From the NCBI GenBank assembly GCA_964635875.1, contig CAZWRK010000053.1, forward strand, positions 1-31,141: a stretch of 31,141 bases of DNA. Direction: 5' to 3'. The notes below the pieces were generated by a model that made no database searches, was not told the origin of the DNA, and saw nothing but the letters and a program-made list of their open reading frames with translations. This DNA is from CAZWRK01 sp964635875. GTDB lineage: Bacteria > Pseudomonadota > Gammaproteobacteria > Burkholderiales > Aquaspirillaceae. Each line of letters opens with the position of its first letter. Within the stretch, counting starts at the first letter, position 1. The position numbers and the translations under genes are program-made. This document shows, in pieces, positions 30,456 to 31,141 of this stretch.

Positions 30456-30826
30456 ATCTCATAGATGTGAACTTCTCCTCCATAATCTTCTGATTTGCAA
30501 AACTCATCTCCATCAAAGCCGACGACAAAGGTAAGATTGTCTTTTGGCAATACTCCCGCTGCCTTCAGTCCATCTAATATTTGTTTCTTTTGACTTGCAA
30601 TATTGTCCGGATCCTGTCCTCTGTGCTGGTATTTCCAAAACCATTTAATTCTCACGGGCTGTGTGAACGGTTTTAATCTCTGCTCATGCGCCATTAGCTT
30701 GACCCACAGAGTCTCATCTTCTTTGATTTTTGCTCCAACAGACCAGTGTGTTCTGTTGGCATCAATAAGATCATTCATCTTTGTGAGATCTACGTTGAAC
30801 CGGAATTTTTGAAACAGTTTGCTCAT
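30452..30826 (-). CDS. rusA: RusA-family Holliday junction resolvase
   Basis: The 124-aa protein shows the RusA pattern: KWFWKYQHRGQDPDNIASQK (D72, D74) followed by KQILDGLKAAGVLPKDNLTF (D85, D96), with acidic residues matching the metal-binding site. RusA dimers cut Holliday junctions and branched DNA, useful before packaging. The start overlaps the upstream HTH gene as ATGA and the stop overlaps the methyltransferase. Confidence 0.88.
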   Translation of the reverse strand: MSKLFQKFRFNVDLTKMNDLIDANRTHWSVGAKIKEDETLWVKLMAHEQRLKPFTQPVRIKWFWKYQHRGQDPDNIASQKKQILDGLKAAGVLPKDNLTFVVGFDGDEFCKSEDYGGEVHIYEI

Positions 30827-31029
30827 ATTTTTTTCGGTATAAAACCTCTCTTTTGTAACTTCTTGACATAGTAAGAGGCAGCATTTTTGCTTTTTAAATT
30901 CAAATGCTCACAGATCATTTTGTAAGATGGAGGCCTCCAGTTGTTTTTATCAAGAAAGAAGTAATATAGCTTCCTTTCTTTTTCACTCATTCCGTCCGTA
31001 AAATGGTTATCTTCAAAGCTGTATCTCAT
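30823..31029 (-). CDS. LexA-type winged-helix DNA-binding protein lacking a peptidase domain
   Basis: The 68-aa product MSEKERKLYYFFLDKNNWRP (from residue 14), then PPSYKMICEHLNLKSKNAAS and YYVKKLQKRGFI, aligns by eye with the LexA N-terminal domain (PPTRAEIAQRLGFRSPNAAE pattern). It ends right after the wing; the autocleavage/dimerisation domain of full LexA (about 200 aa) is absent. The operators in this window carry the LexA-box core GAAC-N4-GTTC, so this protein is a natural candidate ligand and would not be removed by RecA-stimulated cleavage. Both ends are ATGA-coupled to neighbours. Confidence 0.75.
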   Translation of the reverse strand: MRYSFEDNHFTDGMSEKERKLYYFFLDKNNWRPPSYKMICEHLNLKSKNAASYYVKKLQKRGFIPKKI

Positions 31030-31141
31030 AAGTTGTCTTTGAATTCTTCTAAACTAGTAACTTTGCCAACATAATCTGGATCAGTGGCATATCCTGCCTC
31101 CCAAATCCTTTGAATCATCTGGTGAGGATCATGACGTGATA
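31026..31141 (-). CDS. C-terminal end of a GH73-like glucosaminidase, 5' part not shown
   Basis: The last 37 codons are visible (HDPHQMIQRIWEAGYATDPD, then YVGKVTSLEEF). GYATDP-x-Y-x-x-K is the terminal signature of FlgJ/GH73 glucosaminidases. The frame is open to the window edge and ends in ATGA overlap with the LexA-like gene. If the window is circular, a stop lies just across the junction and the frame could only start at an ATG there, leaving a fragment of about 39 residues. Confidence 0.55.
   Translation of the reverse strand, partial: SRHDPHQMIQRIWEAGYATDPDYVGKVTSLEEFKDNL

Noticed and set aside
1..31141. CRISPR arrays, tRNA or rRNA genes, insertion sequences
   Set aside because: I saw no regularly spaced direct repeats with unique spacers, no cloverleaf or rRNA-like sequence, and no transposase other than the single phage-type recombinase.
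1..31141. Alternative genetic code (TGA recoded)
   Set aside because: TGA ends many genes in tight ATGA overlaps, and no conserved protein requires read-through of an internal TGA.

Overview
This 31.1-kb window reads as one nearly complete genome of a temperate, long-tailed (siphovirus-like) phage or prophage, AT-rich by eye. It carries a full head-neck-tail set: small and large terminase, a portal fused to a MuF-type domain, prohead protease, HK97-fold major capsid protein, connectors, tail tube, frameshifted tail chaperones, tape measure, distal tail proteins and several fibres. It also has a lysis cassette, a tyrosine recombinase and an early replication/recombination operon. Standard stop codons are used throughout (TGA ends many genes in ATGA overlaps), which argues against a TGA-recoding host. 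No host genes are visible. The fibre repeats, the scarcity of Shine-Dalgarno sequences and the leaderless promoters make me suspect a candidate-phyla (Patescibacteria-like) host, but this is only an inference.

Layout. From 1 to about 3,960 the genes run leftward: HTH protein, 37-aa protein, ERF annealing protein, zinc-ribbon protein, a replication protein fused to a membrane-anchored lytic transglycosylase, and unknowns. A divergent control region (3,800-4,091) holds face-to-face promoters and two operators. From 4,092 to 30,124 everything runs rightward except one small antisense TM2 gene: integrase, HTH/sigma-like protein, terminases, a block of virion decoration and fibre genes, portal to capsid, neck and tail genes, tape measure, baseplate and fibres, then lysis genes. 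From 30,066 to the right edge the genes again run leftward: truncated cytosine methyltransferase, RusA, a LexA-type DNA-binding protein, and the tail of a GH73-like protein. With one divergent and one convergent point, the map is what a circular genome cut inside its early operon would give.

Regulation is the most striking part. Nine genes have a -10 hexamer whose last base lies exactly 6 nt before the start codon (starts 5224, 12074, 14092, 20034, 20912, 23112, 27849, 29996, and the minus-strand GTG at 20855). This places transcription +1 on the start codon, so the mRNAs should be leaderless. Eleven late-region promoters also share an A-tract 13-18 nt upstream of the TAYAAT-type -10 instead of a recognisable -35. 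Separately, three GAAC-N4-GTTC operators (the core of the Gram-positive LexA/SOS box) sit at the early promoter, at the integrase promoter and between the -35 and -10 of a consensus promoter at 29,961. The phage also encodes a LexA-like DNA-binding domain without a peptidase domain. Together these suggest an SOS-linked lysogeny switch.

Other notable points are a +1/-2 programmed frameshift on an A9 run in the tail chaperone gene, an adhesin with about 28 degenerate 14-15-residue repeats, a large inverted-repeat element near the replication gene, and a methyltransferase cut off after motif VI.
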